A stretch of 64,000 nucleotides of DNA from Loxodes magnus. Lineage: Eukaryota; Ciliophora; Karyorelictea; Loxodida; Loxodidae. Within the stretch, counting starts at the first letter, position 1; every line of letters starts with the position of its first letter. This document shows, in pieces, positions 1 to 12,745 of the stretch. The DNA is taken from the NCBI GenBank assembly GCA_946699065.1, contig CAMPDV010000107.1, positions 186,001 through 250,000 of the forward strand, written 5' to 3'. Below the pieces are notes generated by a model. It searched no databases, was not told the DNA's origin, and worked only from the letters and a program-made list of their open reading frames with translations. A program made the position numbers and the translations under genes.

Positions 1-37
1 AAGTTTGACTGAAATAGAATTTAAAGTAAATTAAAAT

Positions 38-74
38 AAGTTTGACTGAAATAGAATTTTAAGTAAATTAAAAT
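38..74 (+). repeat. Representative consensus monomer with internal inverted repeat
   Basis: This is the first monomer in the window that matches the consensus exactly. Its second half contains a perfect 7-bp inverted repeat: attttaa at 56-62 and ttaaaat at 68-74, separated by the 5-base spacer gtaaa. The same dyad recurs in every unmutated monomer, once per 37 bp. All arm bases are A or T, so any hairpin or cruciform would be weak. Such dyads are common in satellites; whether this one is structural or a protein-binding half-site pair cannot be decided from sequence. Confidence 0.9.
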
Positions 75-799
75 AAGTTTGACTGAAATAGAATTTTTAG
101 AAAATTAAAATAAGTTTGACTGAAATAGAATTTTAAGTAAATTAAAATAAGTTTGACTGAAATAGAATTTTAAGTAAATTAAAATCAGTTTGACTGAATT
201 AGAATTTTAAGTAAATTAAAATAAGTTTGACTGAAATAGAATTTTAAGTAAATTAAAATAAGTTTGACTGAAATAGAATTTTAAGTAAATTAAAATAAGT
301 GTGACTGAAATAGAATTTTAAGTAAATTAAAATAAGTTTGACTGAAATAGAATTTAAAGTAAATTAAAATAAGTTTGACTGAAATTGAATTTTAAGTAAA
401 TTAAAATTAGTTTGACTGAAATCCGAATTTTAAGTAAATTAAAATAAGTTTGACTGAAATAGAATTTTAAGTAAATTAAAATAAGTTTGACTGAAATAGA
501 ATTTAAGTAAATTAAAATTAGTTTGACTGAAATAGAATTTTAAGTAAATTAAAATTAGTTTGACTGAAATAGAATTTTAAGTTAATTAAAATAAGTTTGA
601 CTGAAATAGAATTTTAAGTAAATTAAAATAAGTTTGACTGAATTAGAATTTTAAGTAAATTAAAATAAGTTTGACTGAAATAGAATTTTAAGTAAATTAA
701 AATAAGTTTGACTGAAATCCGAATTTTAAGTTAATTAAAATAAGTTTGACTGAAATAGAATTTTAAGTAAATTAAAAAAAGTATGACTGAAATAAAATT

Positions 800-1060
800 T
801 TAAGTAAATTAAAATCAGTTTGACTGAAATAGAATTTTAAGTAAATTAAAATCAGTTTGACTGAAATCCGAATTTTAAGTAAATTAAAATCAGTTTGAAT
901 GAAATAGAATTTAAAGTAAATTAAAATAAGTGTGAATGAAATCCGAATTTTAAGTTAATTAAAATAAGTTTGACTGAAATAGAATTTTAAGTAAATTAAA
1001 ATAAGTGTGACTGAAATAGAATTTTAAGTAAATTAAAATAAGTTTGACTGAAATAGAATT
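800..1060 (+). repeat. About 260-bp block, copy 1 (partner at 5278-5538)
   Basis: This run of about seven monomers contains a cagtttg + gaaatccg monomer, then a cagtttgaatg + tttaaag monomer, then a ttaattaaaat monomer and a gtgtgactg monomer. The same order recurs near 5278-5538. The shared CCG landmark lies at 868 and 5346, an offset of 4,478 bp (121 monomers plus one base). A CCG variant near 940 is present here but not in the partner. Confidence 0.7.
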
Positions 1061-2001
1061 TTAAGTAAATTAAAAAAAGTATGACTGAAATAAAATTTTA
1101 AGTAAATTAAAATCAGTTTGACTGAAATAGAATTTAAGTAAATTAAAATAAGTTTGACTGAAATAGAATTTTAAGTAAATTAAAATAAGTGTGACTGAAA
1201 TAGAATTTTAAGTAAATTAAAATAAGTATGATAGAAATAGAATTTTAAGTAAATTAAAATCAGTTTGACTGAAATAGAATTTTAAGTAAATTAAAATAAG
1301 TGTGACTGAAATAGAATTTTAAGTAAATTAAAATAAGTGTGACTGAAATAGAATTTCAAGTAAATTAAAATAAGTTTGACTGAAATAGAATTTTAAGTAA
1401 ATTAAAATAAGTTTGACTGAAATAGAATTTTAAGTAAATTAAAATAAGTTTGACTGAAATAGAATTTTAAGTAAATTAAAATTAGTTTGACTGAAATAGA
1501 ATTTTGAGTAAATTAAAATTAGTTTGACTGAAATTGAATTTTAAGTAAATTAAAATCAGTTTGACTAAAATAGAATTTTAAGTAAATTAAAAATAAGTTT
1601 GACTGAAATCGAAATTTAAGTAAATTAAAATAAGTTTGACTGAAATAGAATTTTAATTAAATTAAAATAAGTTTGACTGAAATAGAATGTTAAGTAAATT
1701 AAAATAAGTTTGACTGAAATAGAATTTTGAGTAAATTAAAATAAGTTTGACTGAAATAGAATTTTAAGTAAATTAAAATAAGTTTGACTGAAATCCGAAT
1801 TTTAAGTAAATCAAAATAAGTTTGACTGAAATAGAATTTTAAGTTAATTAAAATAAGTTTGACTGAAATAGAATTTAAAGTAAATTAAAATAAGTGTGAC
1901 TGAAATAGAATTTTAAGTAAATTAAAAAAAGTTTGACTGAAATTGAATTTTAAGTAAATTAAAATCAGTTTGACTGAAATAGAATTTTAAGTAAATTAAA
2001 A
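966..2001 (+). repeat. About 1.03-kb higher-order block, copy 1
   Basis: The ordered landmarks are: aaaaaaagtatg + gaaataaaatttt near 1078, a 36-bp gaatttaag monomer, gtatgatagaaatag, tttcaag, two tagtttg monomers with ttttgag, gactaaaatag near 1565, gaaatcgaaattt, ttttaattaaatt, gaatgttaag, a CCG monomer and aaatcaaaataag at about 1810. The same series in the same order occurs at 8219-9253. The offset is 7,253 bp upstream and 7,252 bp downstream of one length-variant monomer near 1585 (38 bp here, 37 bp there). 7,252 is exactly 196 x 37. Confidence 0.88.
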
Positions 2002-3426
2002 TAAGTTTGACTGAAATAGAATTTTAAGTAAATTAAAATAAGTTTGACTGAAATAGAATTTTAAGTAAATTAAAATAAGTTTGACTGAAATAGAATTTTA
2101 CGTAAATTAAAATCAGTTTGACTGAAATAGAATTTTAAGTTAATTAAAATAAGTTTGACTGAAATTGAATTTTAAGTAAATTAAAATCAGTTTGACTGAA
2201 ATAGAATTTAAGTAAATTAAAATCAGTTTGACTGAAATAGAATTTTAAGTAAATTAAAATAAGTGTGACTGAAATAGAATTTTAAGTAAATTTAAAATAA
2301 GTGTGACAGAAAAAGAATTTTAAGTAAATTAAAATAAGTGTGACTGAAATAGAATTTTATGTAAATTAAAATAAGTATGAATGAAATAGAATTTTAAGTA
2401 AATTAAAATAAGTTTGACTGAAATAGAATTTTAAGTAAATTAAAATAATTTTGATAGAAATAGAATTTTAAGTAAATTAAAATAAGTTTGACTGAAATAG
2501 AATTTCAAGTAAATTAAAATAAGTTTGACTGAAATAGAATTTTAAGTAAATTAAAATAAGTTTGACTGAAATAGAATTTTAAGTAAATTAAAATAAGTTT
2601 GACTGAAATAGAATTTTAAGTAAATTAAAATCAGTTTGACTGAAATAGAATTTTAAGTAAATTAAAATAAGTTTGACTGAAATAGAATTTTAAGTAAATT
2701 AAAATAAGTGTGACTGAAATAGAATTTTAAGTTAATTAAAATCAGTTTAACTGAAATAGAATTTAAAGTAAATTAAAATAAGTTTGACTGAAATAGAATT
2801 TAAGTAAATTAAAATAAGTTTGAATGAAATAGAATTTTAAGTAAATTAAAATAAGTTTGACTGAAATAGAATTTTACGTAAATTAAAATAGGTGTGAATG
2901 AAATAGAGATTAAAGTAAATTAAAATAAGTGTGACTGAAATAGAATTTTAAGTAAATTAAAATAAGTTTGACTGAAATAGAATTTTAAGTAAATTAAAAT
3001 AAGTTTGACTGAAATAGAATTTTAAGCAAATTAAAATCAGTTTGACTGAAATAGAGTTTTAAGTAAATTAAAATAAAATTGACTGAAATAGAATTTAAGA
3101 AAGATAAAATAAGTTTGACTGAAATATAATTTTAAGTAAATTTAAAATAAGTGTGACTGAAATAGAATTTTAAGTAAATTAAAATCAGTTTAACTGAAAT
3201 AGAATTTTAAGTAAATTAAAATAAGTTTGACTGAAATAGAATTTAAGAAAATTAAAATAAGTTTGAATGAAATAGAATTTTAAGTAAATTAAAATAAGTG
3301 TGACTGAAATAGAATTTTAAGTAAATTAAAATAAGTGTGACTGAAATAGAATTTAAAGTAAATTAAAATAAGTTTGACTGAAATAGAATTTTAAGTAAAT
3401 TAAAATAAGTTTGACTGAAATAGAAT

Positions 3427-3960
3427 TTTGAGTAAATTAAAATAAGTTTGACTGAAATTGAATTTTAAGTAAATTAAAATAAGTTTGACAGAAAAAGAAT
3501 TTTAAGTAAATTAAAATAAGTTTGACTGAATTAGAATTTTAAGTAAATTAAAATAAGTTTGACTGAAATAGAATTTTAAGTAAATTAAAATAAGTTTGAC
3601 TGAAATCCGAATTTTAAGTAAATTAAAATCAGTTTAACTGAAATAGAATTTTAAGTAAATTAAAATAAGTTTGACTGAAATAGAATTTTAAGTAAATTAA
3701 AATAAGTTTGACTGAAATAGAATTTTAAGTAAATTAAAATAAGTTTGACTGAAATAGAATTTTAAGTAAATTAAAATAAGTTTGACTGAAATAGAATTTT
3801 AAGTTAATTAAAATCAGTTTGACTGAAATAGAATTTTGAGTAAATTAAAATAAGTTTGACTGAAATTGAATTTTAAGTAAATTAAAATAAGTTTGACAGA
3901 AAAAGAATTTTAAGTAAATTAAAATAAGTTTGACTGAAATAGAATTTTAAGTAAATTAAA
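3427..3960 (+). repeat. Local tandem duplication, 408-bp period
   Basis: A ttttgag monomer, a gaaattgaa monomer and a gtttgacagaaaaag monomer occur in that order twice. The gacag landmark is at 3487 and 3895, an offset of 408 bp: eleven monomers plus one base, explained by the 38-bp CCG monomer near 3607. The gacagaaaaag variant recurs elsewhere as part of other blocks. Confidence 0.7.
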
Positions 3961-4439
3961 ATAAGTTTGACTGAAATAGAATTTTAAGTAAATTAAAATA
4001 AGTTTGACTGAAATAGAATTTTAAGTTAATTAAAATCAGTTTGACTGAAATTGAATTTTAAGTAAATTAAAAATAAGTTTGACTGAAATCGAATTTTAAG
4101 TAAATTAAAATAAGTTTGACTGAAATAGAATTTTAAGTAAATACAAATAAGTTTGACTGAAATAGAATTTTAAGTAAATTAAAAAAAGTTTGACTGAAAT
4201 AGAATTTTAAGTAAATTTAAAATAAGTGTGACAGAAAAAGAATTTTAAGTAAATTAAAATAAGTTACTGAAATAGAATTTTAAGTAAATTAAAATAAGTT
4301 TGACTGAAATAGAATTTTAAGTAAATTAAAATAAGTGTGACTGAAATAGAATTTTGAGTAAATTAAAATAAGTTTGACTGAAATAGAATTTAAGTAAATT
4401 AAAATAAGTATGACTGAAATAGAATTTTAAGTAAATTAA

Positions 4440-4957
4440 AATAAGTATGATAGAAATAGAATTTTAAATAAATTAAAATCAGTTTGACTGAAATAGAATT
4501 TCAAGTAAATTAAAATCAGTTTGACTGAAATAGAATTTTAAGTAAATTAAAATAAGTGTGACTGAAATAGAATTTTAAGTAAATTAAAATAAGTGTGACT
4601 GAAATAGAATTTTAAGTAAATTAAAATAAGTTTGACTGAAATTGAATTTTAAGTAAATTAAAATAAGTTTGACTGAAATAGAATTTTAAGTAAATTAAAA
4701 TAAGTATGATAGAATTAGAATTTTAAATAAATTAAAATCAGTTTGACTGAAATAGAATTTTAAGTAAATTAAAATCAGTTTGACTGAAATAGAATTTTAA
4801 GTAAATTAAAATAAGTGTGACTGAAATAGAATTTTAAGTAAATTAAAATAAGTGTGACTGAAATAGAATTTTAAGTAAATTAAAATAAGTTTGACTGAAA
4901 TAGAATTTTAAGTAAATTAAAATAAGTTTGACTGAAATAGAATTTTAAGTAAATTAA
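4440..4957 (+). repeat. Tandem 7-mer (two 259-bp copies)
   Basis: The series is gtatgatag with ttttaaataaatt, cagtttg, cagtttg, gtgtg, gtgtg, aagtttg with gaaattgaa or gaaatagaa, and aagtttg. The rare ttttaaataaatt landmark lies at 4461 and 4720, exactly 259 bp (7 x 37) apart. Copy 1 has a tttcaag monomer where copy 2 has ttttaag. Two further ttttaaataaatt monomers occur singly near 5675 and 22212. Confidence 0.8.
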
Positions 4958-5277
4958 AATTAGTTTGACTGAAATAGAATTTTAAGTAAATTAAAATAAG
5001 TTTGACTGAAATAGAATTTTTAGAAAATTAAAATAAGTGTGACTGAAATAGAATTTTAAGTTAATTAAAATAAGTTTGACTGAAATAGAATTTTAAGTAA
5101 ATTAAAATAAGTGTGACTGAAATAGAATTTTAAGTAAATTAAAATAAGTTTGACTGAAATAGAATTTTAAGTAAATTAAAATAAGTTTGACTGAATTAGA
5201 ATTTAAAGTAAATTAAAATAAGTTTGACTGAAATAGAATTTTTAGAAAATTAAAATAAGTTTGACTGAATTAGAATT

Positions 5278-5538
5278 TAAAGTAAATTAAAATCAGTTTG
5301 ACTGAAATAGAATTTTAAGTAAATTAAAATCAGTTTGACTGAAATCCGAATTTTAAGTAAATTAAAATCAGTTTGAATGAAATAGAATTTAAAGTAAATT
5401 AAAATAAGTGTGACTGAAATAGAATTTTAAGTTAATTAAAATAAGTTTGACTGAAATAGAATTTTAAGTAAATTAAAATAAGTGTGACTGAAATAGAATT
5501 TTAAGTAAATTAAAATAAGTTTGACTGAAATAGAATTT
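5278..5538 (+). repeat. About 260-bp block, copy 2 (partner at 800-1060)
   Basis: It repeats the monomer order of 800-1060 with the CCG landmark at 5346. Downstream the two copies diverge: this one continues into monomers with tttgatagaaatcg, the partner into aaaaaaagtatg monomers. Confidence 0.7.
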
Positions 5539-5739
5539 TAAGTAAATTAAAATAAGTTTGATAGAAATCGAATTTAAAGTAAATTAAAATAAGTTTGACT
5601 GAATTAGAATTTTAAGTAAATTAAAATAAGTTTGACTGAAATAGAATTTTAAGTAAATTAAAATAAGTTACTGAAATAGAATTTTAAATAAATTAAAATC
5701 AGTTTGACTGAAATAGAATTTCAAGTAAATTAAAATCAG

Positions 5740-6715
5740 TTTGACTGAAATAGAATTTTAAGTAAATTAAAATAAGTGTGACTGAAATAGAATTTTAAGT
5801 AAATTAAAATAAGTTTGATAGAAATCGAATTTAAAGTAAATTAAAATAAGTTTGACTGAAATAGAATTTTAAGTAAATTAAAATTAGTTTGACTGAAATA
5901 GAATTTTAAGTAAATTAAAATTAGTTTGACTGAAATAGAATTTTGAGTAAATTAAAATTAGTTTGACTGAAATTGAATTTTAAGTAAATTAAAATTAGTT
6001 TGACTGAAATAGAATTTTAAGTAAATTAAAATTAGTTTGACTGAAATAGAATTTTGAGTAAATTAAAATTAGTTTGACTGAAATCGAAATTTAAGTAAAT
6101 TAAAATAAGTTTGACTGAAATAGAATTTTAAGTTAATTAAAATAAGTTTGACTGAAATAGAATTTTAAGTAAATAAAAATAAGTTTGACAGAAAAAGAAT
6201 TTTAAGTAAATTAAAATAAGTGTGACTGAAATAGAATTTTAAGTAAATTAAAATAAGTTTGATAGAAATCGAATTTCAAGTAAATTAAAATCAGTTTGAC
6301 TGAAATAGAATTTTAAGTAAATTAAAATAAGTTTGACTGAAATAGAATTTTAAGTAAATTAAAATAAGTTTGATAGAAATCGAATTTAAAGTAAATTAAA
6401 ATAAGTTTGACTGAAATAGAATTTTAAGTAAATTAAAATTAGTTTGACTGAAATAGAATTTTAAGTAAATTAAAATTAGTTTGACTGAAATAGAATTTTG
6501 AGTAAATTAAAATTAGTTTGACTGAAATTGAATTTTAAGTAAATTAAAATCAGTTTGACTAAAATAGAATTTTAAGTAAATTAAAATAAGTGTGACTGAA
6601 ATCGAAATTTAAGTAAATTAAAATAAGTTTGACTGAAATAGAATTTTAAGTTAATTAAAATAAGTTTGACTGAAATAGAATTTTAAGTAAATAAAAATAA
6701 GTTTAACTGAAATAG
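5740..6715 (+). repeat. Tandem 15-mer/14-mer (555 bp, then 518 bp)
   Basis: Both copies hold tttgatagaaatcg with tttaaag (5817 and 6372, 555 bp = 15 x 37), then tagtttg monomers with ttttgag, a gaaattgaa monomer and a gaaatcgaaattt monomer. The last landmark lies at 6085 and 6603, an offset of 518 bp (14 x 37), so the second copy is one monomer shorter between the gaaattgaa and gaaatcgaaattt landmarks. A one-unit difference inside matched flanks is what unequal exchange or slippage produces. Confidence 0.8.
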
Positions 6716-8218
6716 AATTTTAAGTAAATTAAAATAAGTTTGACTGAAATAGAATTTTAAGTAAATTAAAATAAGTGTGACTGAAATAAAATTTTAAGTA
6801 AATTAAAATAAGTTTGACTGAAATAAAATTTTAAGTAAATTAAAATAAGTTTGACTGAAATAGAATTTTAAGTAAATTAAAATAAGTGTGACTGAAATAG
6901 AATTTTGAGTAAATTAAAATAAGTTTGACTGAAATAGAATTTAAGTAAATTAAAATAAGTTTGACTGAAATTGAATTTTAAGTAAATTAAAATAAGTTTG
7001 ACTGAAATAGAATTTAAAGTAAATTAAAATAAGTTTGACTGAAATAGAATTTTAAGTAAATTAAAATAAGTTTGACTGAAATAGAATTTTAAGTAAATTA
7101 AAATAAGTTTGACTGAAATAGAATTTTTAGAAAATTAAAATAAGTTTGAATGAAATAGAATTTAAAGTAAATTAAAATAAGTTTGACTGAAATAGAATTT
7201 TAAGTAAATTTAAATAAGTATGATAGAATTAGAATTTTAAGTAAATTAAAATAAGTTTGACTGAAATAGAATGTTAAGTAAATTAAAATAAGTGTGACTG
7301 AAATAGAATTTAAAGTAAATTAAAATAAGTTTGACTGAAATAGAATTTTTAGAAAATTAAAATAAGTTTGACTGAAATAGAATTTTAAGTAAATTAAAAT
7401 CAGTTTGACTGAAATAGAATTTTAAGTAAATTAAAAATAAGTTTGACTGAAATAGAATTTTAAGTAAATTAAAATAAGTGTGACTGAAATAGAATTTTAA
7501 GTAAATTAAAATAAGTGTGACTGAAATCGAAATTTAAGTAAATTAAAAAAAGTTTGACAGAAATAGAATTTTTAGAAAATTAAAATAAGTTTGAATGAAA
7601 TAGAATTTAAAGTAAATTAAAATAAGTTTGACTGAAATTGAATTTTAAGTAAATTAAAATTAGTTTGACTGAAATCCGAATTTTAAGTAAATTAAAATAA
7701 GTTTGACTGAAATAGAATTTTAAGTAAATTAAAATAAGTTTGACTGAAATAGAATTTAAGTAAATTAAAATTAGTTTGACTGAAATAGAATTTTAAGTAA
7801 ATTAAAATTAGTTTGACTGAAATAGAATTTTAAGTTAATTAAAATAAGTATGATAGAATTAGAATTTTAAGTAAATTAAAATAAGTTTGACTGAAATAGA
7901 ATTTTAAGTAAATTAAAAATAAGTTTGACTGAAATCAGAATTTTAAGTAAATTAAAATAAGTTTGACTGAAATAGAATTTTAAGTTAATTAAAATAAGTT
8001 TGACTGAAATAGAATTTTAAGTAAATTAAAATAAGTATGACTGAAATAAAATTTTAAGTAAATTAAAATCAGTTTGACTGAAATAGAATTTTAAGTAAAT
8101 TAAAATCAGTTTGACTGAAATAGAATTTTAAGTAAATTAAAATCAGTTTGACTGAAATAGAATTTTTAGAAAATTAAAATAAGTTTGAATGAAATCCGAA
8201 TTTAAAGTAAATTAAAAT

Positions 8219-9253
8219 AAGTTTGACTGAAATAGAATTTAAAGTAAATTAAAATAAGTGTGACTGAAATAGAATTTTAAGTAAATTAAAATAAGTTTGA
8301 CTGAAATAGAATTTTAAGTAAATTAAAAAAAGTATGACTGAAATAAAATTTTAAGTAAATTAAAATCAGTTTGACTGAAATAGAATTTAAGTAAATTAAA
8401 ATAAGTTTGACTGAAATAGAATTTTAAGTAAATTAAAATAAGTGTGACTGAAATAGAATTTTAAGTAAATTAAAATAAGTATGATAGAAATAGAATTTTA
8501 AGTAAATTAAAATCAGTTTGACTGAAATAGAATTTTAAGTAAATTAAAATAAGTGTGACTGAAATAGAATTTTAAGTAAATTAAAATAAGTGTGACTGAA
8601 ATAGAATTTCAAGTAAATTAAAATAAGTTTGACTGAAATAGAATTTTAAGTAAATTAAAATAAGTTTGACTGAAATAGAATTTTAAGTAAATTAAAATAA
8701 GTTTGACTGAAATAGAATTTTAAGTAAATTAAAATTAGTTTGACTGAAATAGAATTTTGAGTAAATTAAAATTAGTTTGACTGAAATTGAATTTTAAGTA
8801 AATTAAAATCAGTTTGACTAAAATAGAATTTTAAGTAAATTAAAATCAGTTTGACTGAAATAGAAATTTAAGTAAATTAAAATAAGTTTGACTGAAATAG
8901 AATTTTAATTAAATTAAAATAAGTTTGACTGAAATAGAATGTTAAGTAAATTAAAATAAGTTTGACTGAAATAGAATTTTGAGTAAATTAAAATAAGTTT
9001 GACTGAAATAGAATTTTAAGTAAATTAAAATAAGTTTGACTGAAATCCGAATTTTAAGTAAATCAAAATAAGTTTGACTGAAATAGAATTTTAAGTTAAT
9101 TAAAATAAGTTTGACTGAAATAGAATTTAAAGTAAATTAAAATAAGTGTGACTGAAATAGAATTTTAAGTAAATTAAAAAAAGTTTGACTGAAATTGAAT
9201 TTTAAGTAAATTAAAATCAGTTTGACTGAAATAGAATTTTAAGTAAATTAAAA
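8219..9253 (+). repeat. About 1.03-kb higher-order block, copy 2
   Basis: This carries the same ordered variants as 966-2001, from aaaaaaagtatg near 8331 to aaatcaaaataag near 9062. It differs at a few sites, including cagtttgactgaaatagaaattt where copy 1 has aagtttg with gaaatcgaaattt. Past the block, copy 1 continues with an aagtttg monomer and this copy with a cagtttg + ttttgag monomer. Confidence 0.88.
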
Positions 9254-9489
9254 TCAGTTTGACTGAAATAGAATTTTGAGTAAATTAAAATAAGTGTGAC
9301 TGAAATAGAATTTTAAGTAAATTAAAATAAGTTTGACTGAAATAGAATTTTAAGTAAATTAAAATAGGTGTGACTGAAATAGAATTTTACGTAAATTAAA
9401 ATAGGTGTGACTGAAATAGAATTTCAAGTAAATTAAAATAAGTTTGACTGAAATAGAATTTTGAGTAAATTAAAATCAGTTTGACTGAA

Positions 9490-10601
9490 ATAGAATTTTA
9501 TGTAAATTAAAATAAGTGTGACTGAAATAGAATTTTAAGTAAATTAAAATCAGTTTGACTGAAATAGAATTTTAAGTAAATTAAAATAAGTTTGACTGAA
9601 ATAGAATTTTAAGTAAATTAAAATAAGTTTGACTGAAATAGAATTTTAAGTAAATTAAAATAAGTTTGACTGAAATAGAATTTTAATTAAATTAAAATAA
9701 GTTTGACTGAAATAGAATTTTAAGTAAATTAAAATAAGTTTGACTGAATTAGAATTTTTAGAAAATTAAAATAAGTGTGACTGAAATAGAATTTTAAGTA
9801 AATTAAAATAAGTATGATAGAAATAGAATTTTAAGTAAATTAAAATCAGTTTGACTGAAATAGAATTTTAAGTAAATTAAAATAAGTGTGACTGAAATAG
9901 AATTTTAAGTAAATTAAAATAAGTGTGACTGAAATAGAATTTTAAGTAAATTAAAATAAGTTTGACTGAAATTGAATTTTAAGTAAATTAAAATAAGTTT
10001 GACTGAAATAGAATTTTAAGTAAATTAAAATAAGTGTGACTGAAATAGAATTTCAAGTAAATTAAAATTAGTTTGACTGAAATAGAATTTTGAGTAAATT
10101 AAAATTAGTTTGACTGAAATTGAATTTTAAGTAAATTAAAATCAGTTTGACTAAAATAGAATTTTAAGTAAATTAAAAATAAGTTTGACTGAAATCGAAA
10201 TTTAAGTAAATTAAAATAAGTTTGACTGAAATAGAATTTTAATTAAATTAAAATAAGTTTGACTGAAATAGAATGTTAAGTAAATTAAAATAAGTTTGAC
10301 TGAAATAGAATTTTGAGTAAATTAAAATAAGTTTGACTGAAATAGAATTTTAAGTAAATTAAAATAAGTTTGACTGAAATCCGAATTTTAAGTAAATAAA
10401 AATCAGTTTGACTGAAATAGAATTTTAAGTAAATTAAAATCAGTTTGACTGAAATTGAATTTTAAGTAAATTAAAATCAGTTTGAATGAAATATAATTTT
10501 AAGTAAATTAAAATAAGTTTGACTGAAATAGAATTTTAAGTAAATTAAAATAAGTTTGACTGAAATTGAATTTTAAGTAAATTAAAATAAGTTTGACTGA
10601 A
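9490..10601 (+). repeat. 1,112-bp higher-order unit, copy 1
   Basis: It begins near the ttttatgtaaatt monomer (landmark 9501) and runs through ttttaattaaatt, a tttttag monomer with gaattag, gtatgatag, gaaattgaa (9971), tttcaag, tagtttg with ttttgag, gactaaaatag, gaaatcgaaattt, gaatgttaag (10275) and CCG (10381). Every landmark recurs exactly 1,112 bp downstream. 1,112 equals 28 monomers of 37 bp plus two of 38 bp (the CCG monomer and the aaaaataag monomer). The second half resembles the 966-2001 block. Confidence 0.9.
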
Positions 10602-11713
10602 ATAGAATTTTATGTAAATTAAAATAAGTGTGACTGAAATAGAATTTTAAGTAAATTAAAATCAGTTTGACTGAAATATAATTTTAAGTAAATTAAAATA
10701 AGTTTGACTGAAATAGAATTTTAAGTAAATTAAAATAAGTTTGACTGAAATTGAATTTTAAGTAAATTAAAATAAGTTTGACTGAAATAGAATTTTAATT
10801 AAATTAAAATAAGTTTGACTGAAATAGAATTTTAAGTAAATTAAAATAAGTTTGACTGAATTAGAATTTTTAGAAAATTAAAATAAGTGTGACTGAAATA
10901 GAATTTTAAGTAAATTAAAATAAGTATGATAGAAATAGAATTTCAAGTAAATTAAAATCAGTTTGACTGAAATAGAATTTTAAGTAAATTAAAATAAGTG
11001 TGACTGAAATAGAATTTTAAGTAAATTAAAATAAGTGTGACTGAAATAGAATTTTAAGTAAATTAAAATAAGTTTGACTGAAATTGAATTTTAAGTAAAT
11101 TAAAATAAGTTTGACTGAAATAGAATTTTAAGTAAATTAAAATAAGTGTGACTGAAATAGAATTTCAAGTAAATTAAAATTAGTTTGACTGAAATAGAAT
11201 TTTGAGTAAATTAAAATTAGTTTGACTGAAATTGAATTTTAAGTAAATTAAAATCAGTTTGACTAAAATAGAATTTTAAGTAAATTAAAAATAAGTTTGA
11301 CTGAAATCGAAATTTAAGTAAATTAAAATAAGTTTGACTGAAATAGAATTTTAATTAAATTAAAATAAGTTTGACTGAAATAGAATGTTAAGTAAATTAA
11401 AATAAGTTTGACTGAAATAGAATTTTGAGTAAATTAAAATAAGTTTGACTGAAATAGAATTTTAAGTAAATTAAAATAAGTTTGACTGAAATCCGAATTT
11501 TAAGTAAATAAAAATCAGTTTGACTGAAATAGAATTTTAAGTAAATTAAAATCAGTTTGACTGAAATTGAATTTTAAGTAAATTAAAATCAGTTTGAATG
11601 AAATATAATTTTAAGTAAATTAAAATAAGTTTGACTGAAATAGAATTTTAAGTAAATTAAAATAAGTTTGACTGAAATTGAATTTTAAGTAAATTAAAAT
11701 AAGTTTGACTGAA
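10602..11713 (+). repeat. 1,112-bp higher-order unit, copy 2, directly adjacent
   Basis: Landmarks lie at 10613 (ttttatg), 11083 (gaaattgaa), 11387 (gaatgttaag) and 11493 (CCG), all 1,112 bp after copy 1. A few single-base differences exist, such as tttcaag versus ttttaag in the gtatgatag monomer. Downstream of 11713 the order changes to an aaaaaaagtttg monomer, so there are two copies, not more. This is the cleanest directly adjacent long duplication in domain 1. Confidence 0.9.
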
Positions 11714-12279
11714 ATAGAATTTTAAGTAAATTAAAAAAAGTTTGACTGAAATAGAATTTTAAGTAAATTAAAATAAGTGTGACTGAAATAGAATTTTAAG
11801 TAAATTAAAATAAGTTTGACTGAAATAAAATTTTAAGTAAATTAAAATCAGTTTCACTGAAATAGAATTTTAAGTAAATTAAAATCAGTTTGACTGAAAT
11901 AGAATTTTAAGTAAATTAAAATAAGTTTGACTGAAATTGAATTTTAAGTAAATTAAAAATAAGTTTGACTGAAATCGAATTTTAAGTAAATTAAAATAAG
12001 TTTGACTGAAATAGAATTTTAAGTAAATACAAATAAGTTTGACTGAAATAGAATTTTAAGTAAATTAAAAAAAGTATGACTGAAATAGAATTTTAAGTAA
12101 ATTAAAATAAGTTTGACTGAAATAGAATTTTAAGTAAATTGAAATAAGTGTGACTGAAATAGAATTTCAAGTAAATTAAAATAAGTGTGACTGAAATAGA
12201 ATTTTAAGTAAATTAAAATAAGTGTGACTGAAATAGAATTTTAAGTAAATTAAAATCAGTTTGACTGAAATAGAATTTT

Positions 12280-12745
12280 AAGTAAATTAAAATAAGTTTG
12301 ACTGAATTAGAATTTTAAGTAAATTAAAATAAGTGTGACTGAAATAGAATTTTACGTAAATTAAAATAGGTGTGACTGAAATAGAATTTCAAGTAAATTA
12401 AAATAAGTTTGACTGAAATAGAATTTTAAGTAAATTAAAATAAGTGTGACTGAAATAGAATTTTACGTAAATTAAAATAGGTGTGACTGAAATAGAATTT
12501 TACGTAAATTAAAATAGGTGTGACTGAAATAGAATTTCAAGTAAATTAAAATAAGTTTGACTGAAATAGAATTTTAAGTAAATTAAAATAAGTGTGACTG
12601 AAATAGAATTTTACGTAAATTAAAATAGGTGTGACTGAAATAGAATTTCAAGTAAATTAAAATAGGTGTGACTGAAATAGAATTTTACGTAAATTAAAAT
12701 AGGTGTGACTGAAATAGAATTTCAAGTAAATTAAAATAAGTTTGA
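12280..12745 (+). repeat. ACGT-variant trimer block (111-bp steps)
   Basis: Five monomers here carry ttttacgtaaatt, followed by monomers starting aggtgtgactg. The C of ACGT lies at 12355, 12466, 12503, 12614 and 12688, with steps of 111, 37, 111 and 74 bp, all multiples of the monomer. The single A-to-C change creates a 10-bp palindrome (tttacgtaaa) and a CpG, which the consensus lacks. The block has expanded locally through trimers (ttacg, tttcaag, ttaag). Confidence 0.82.
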
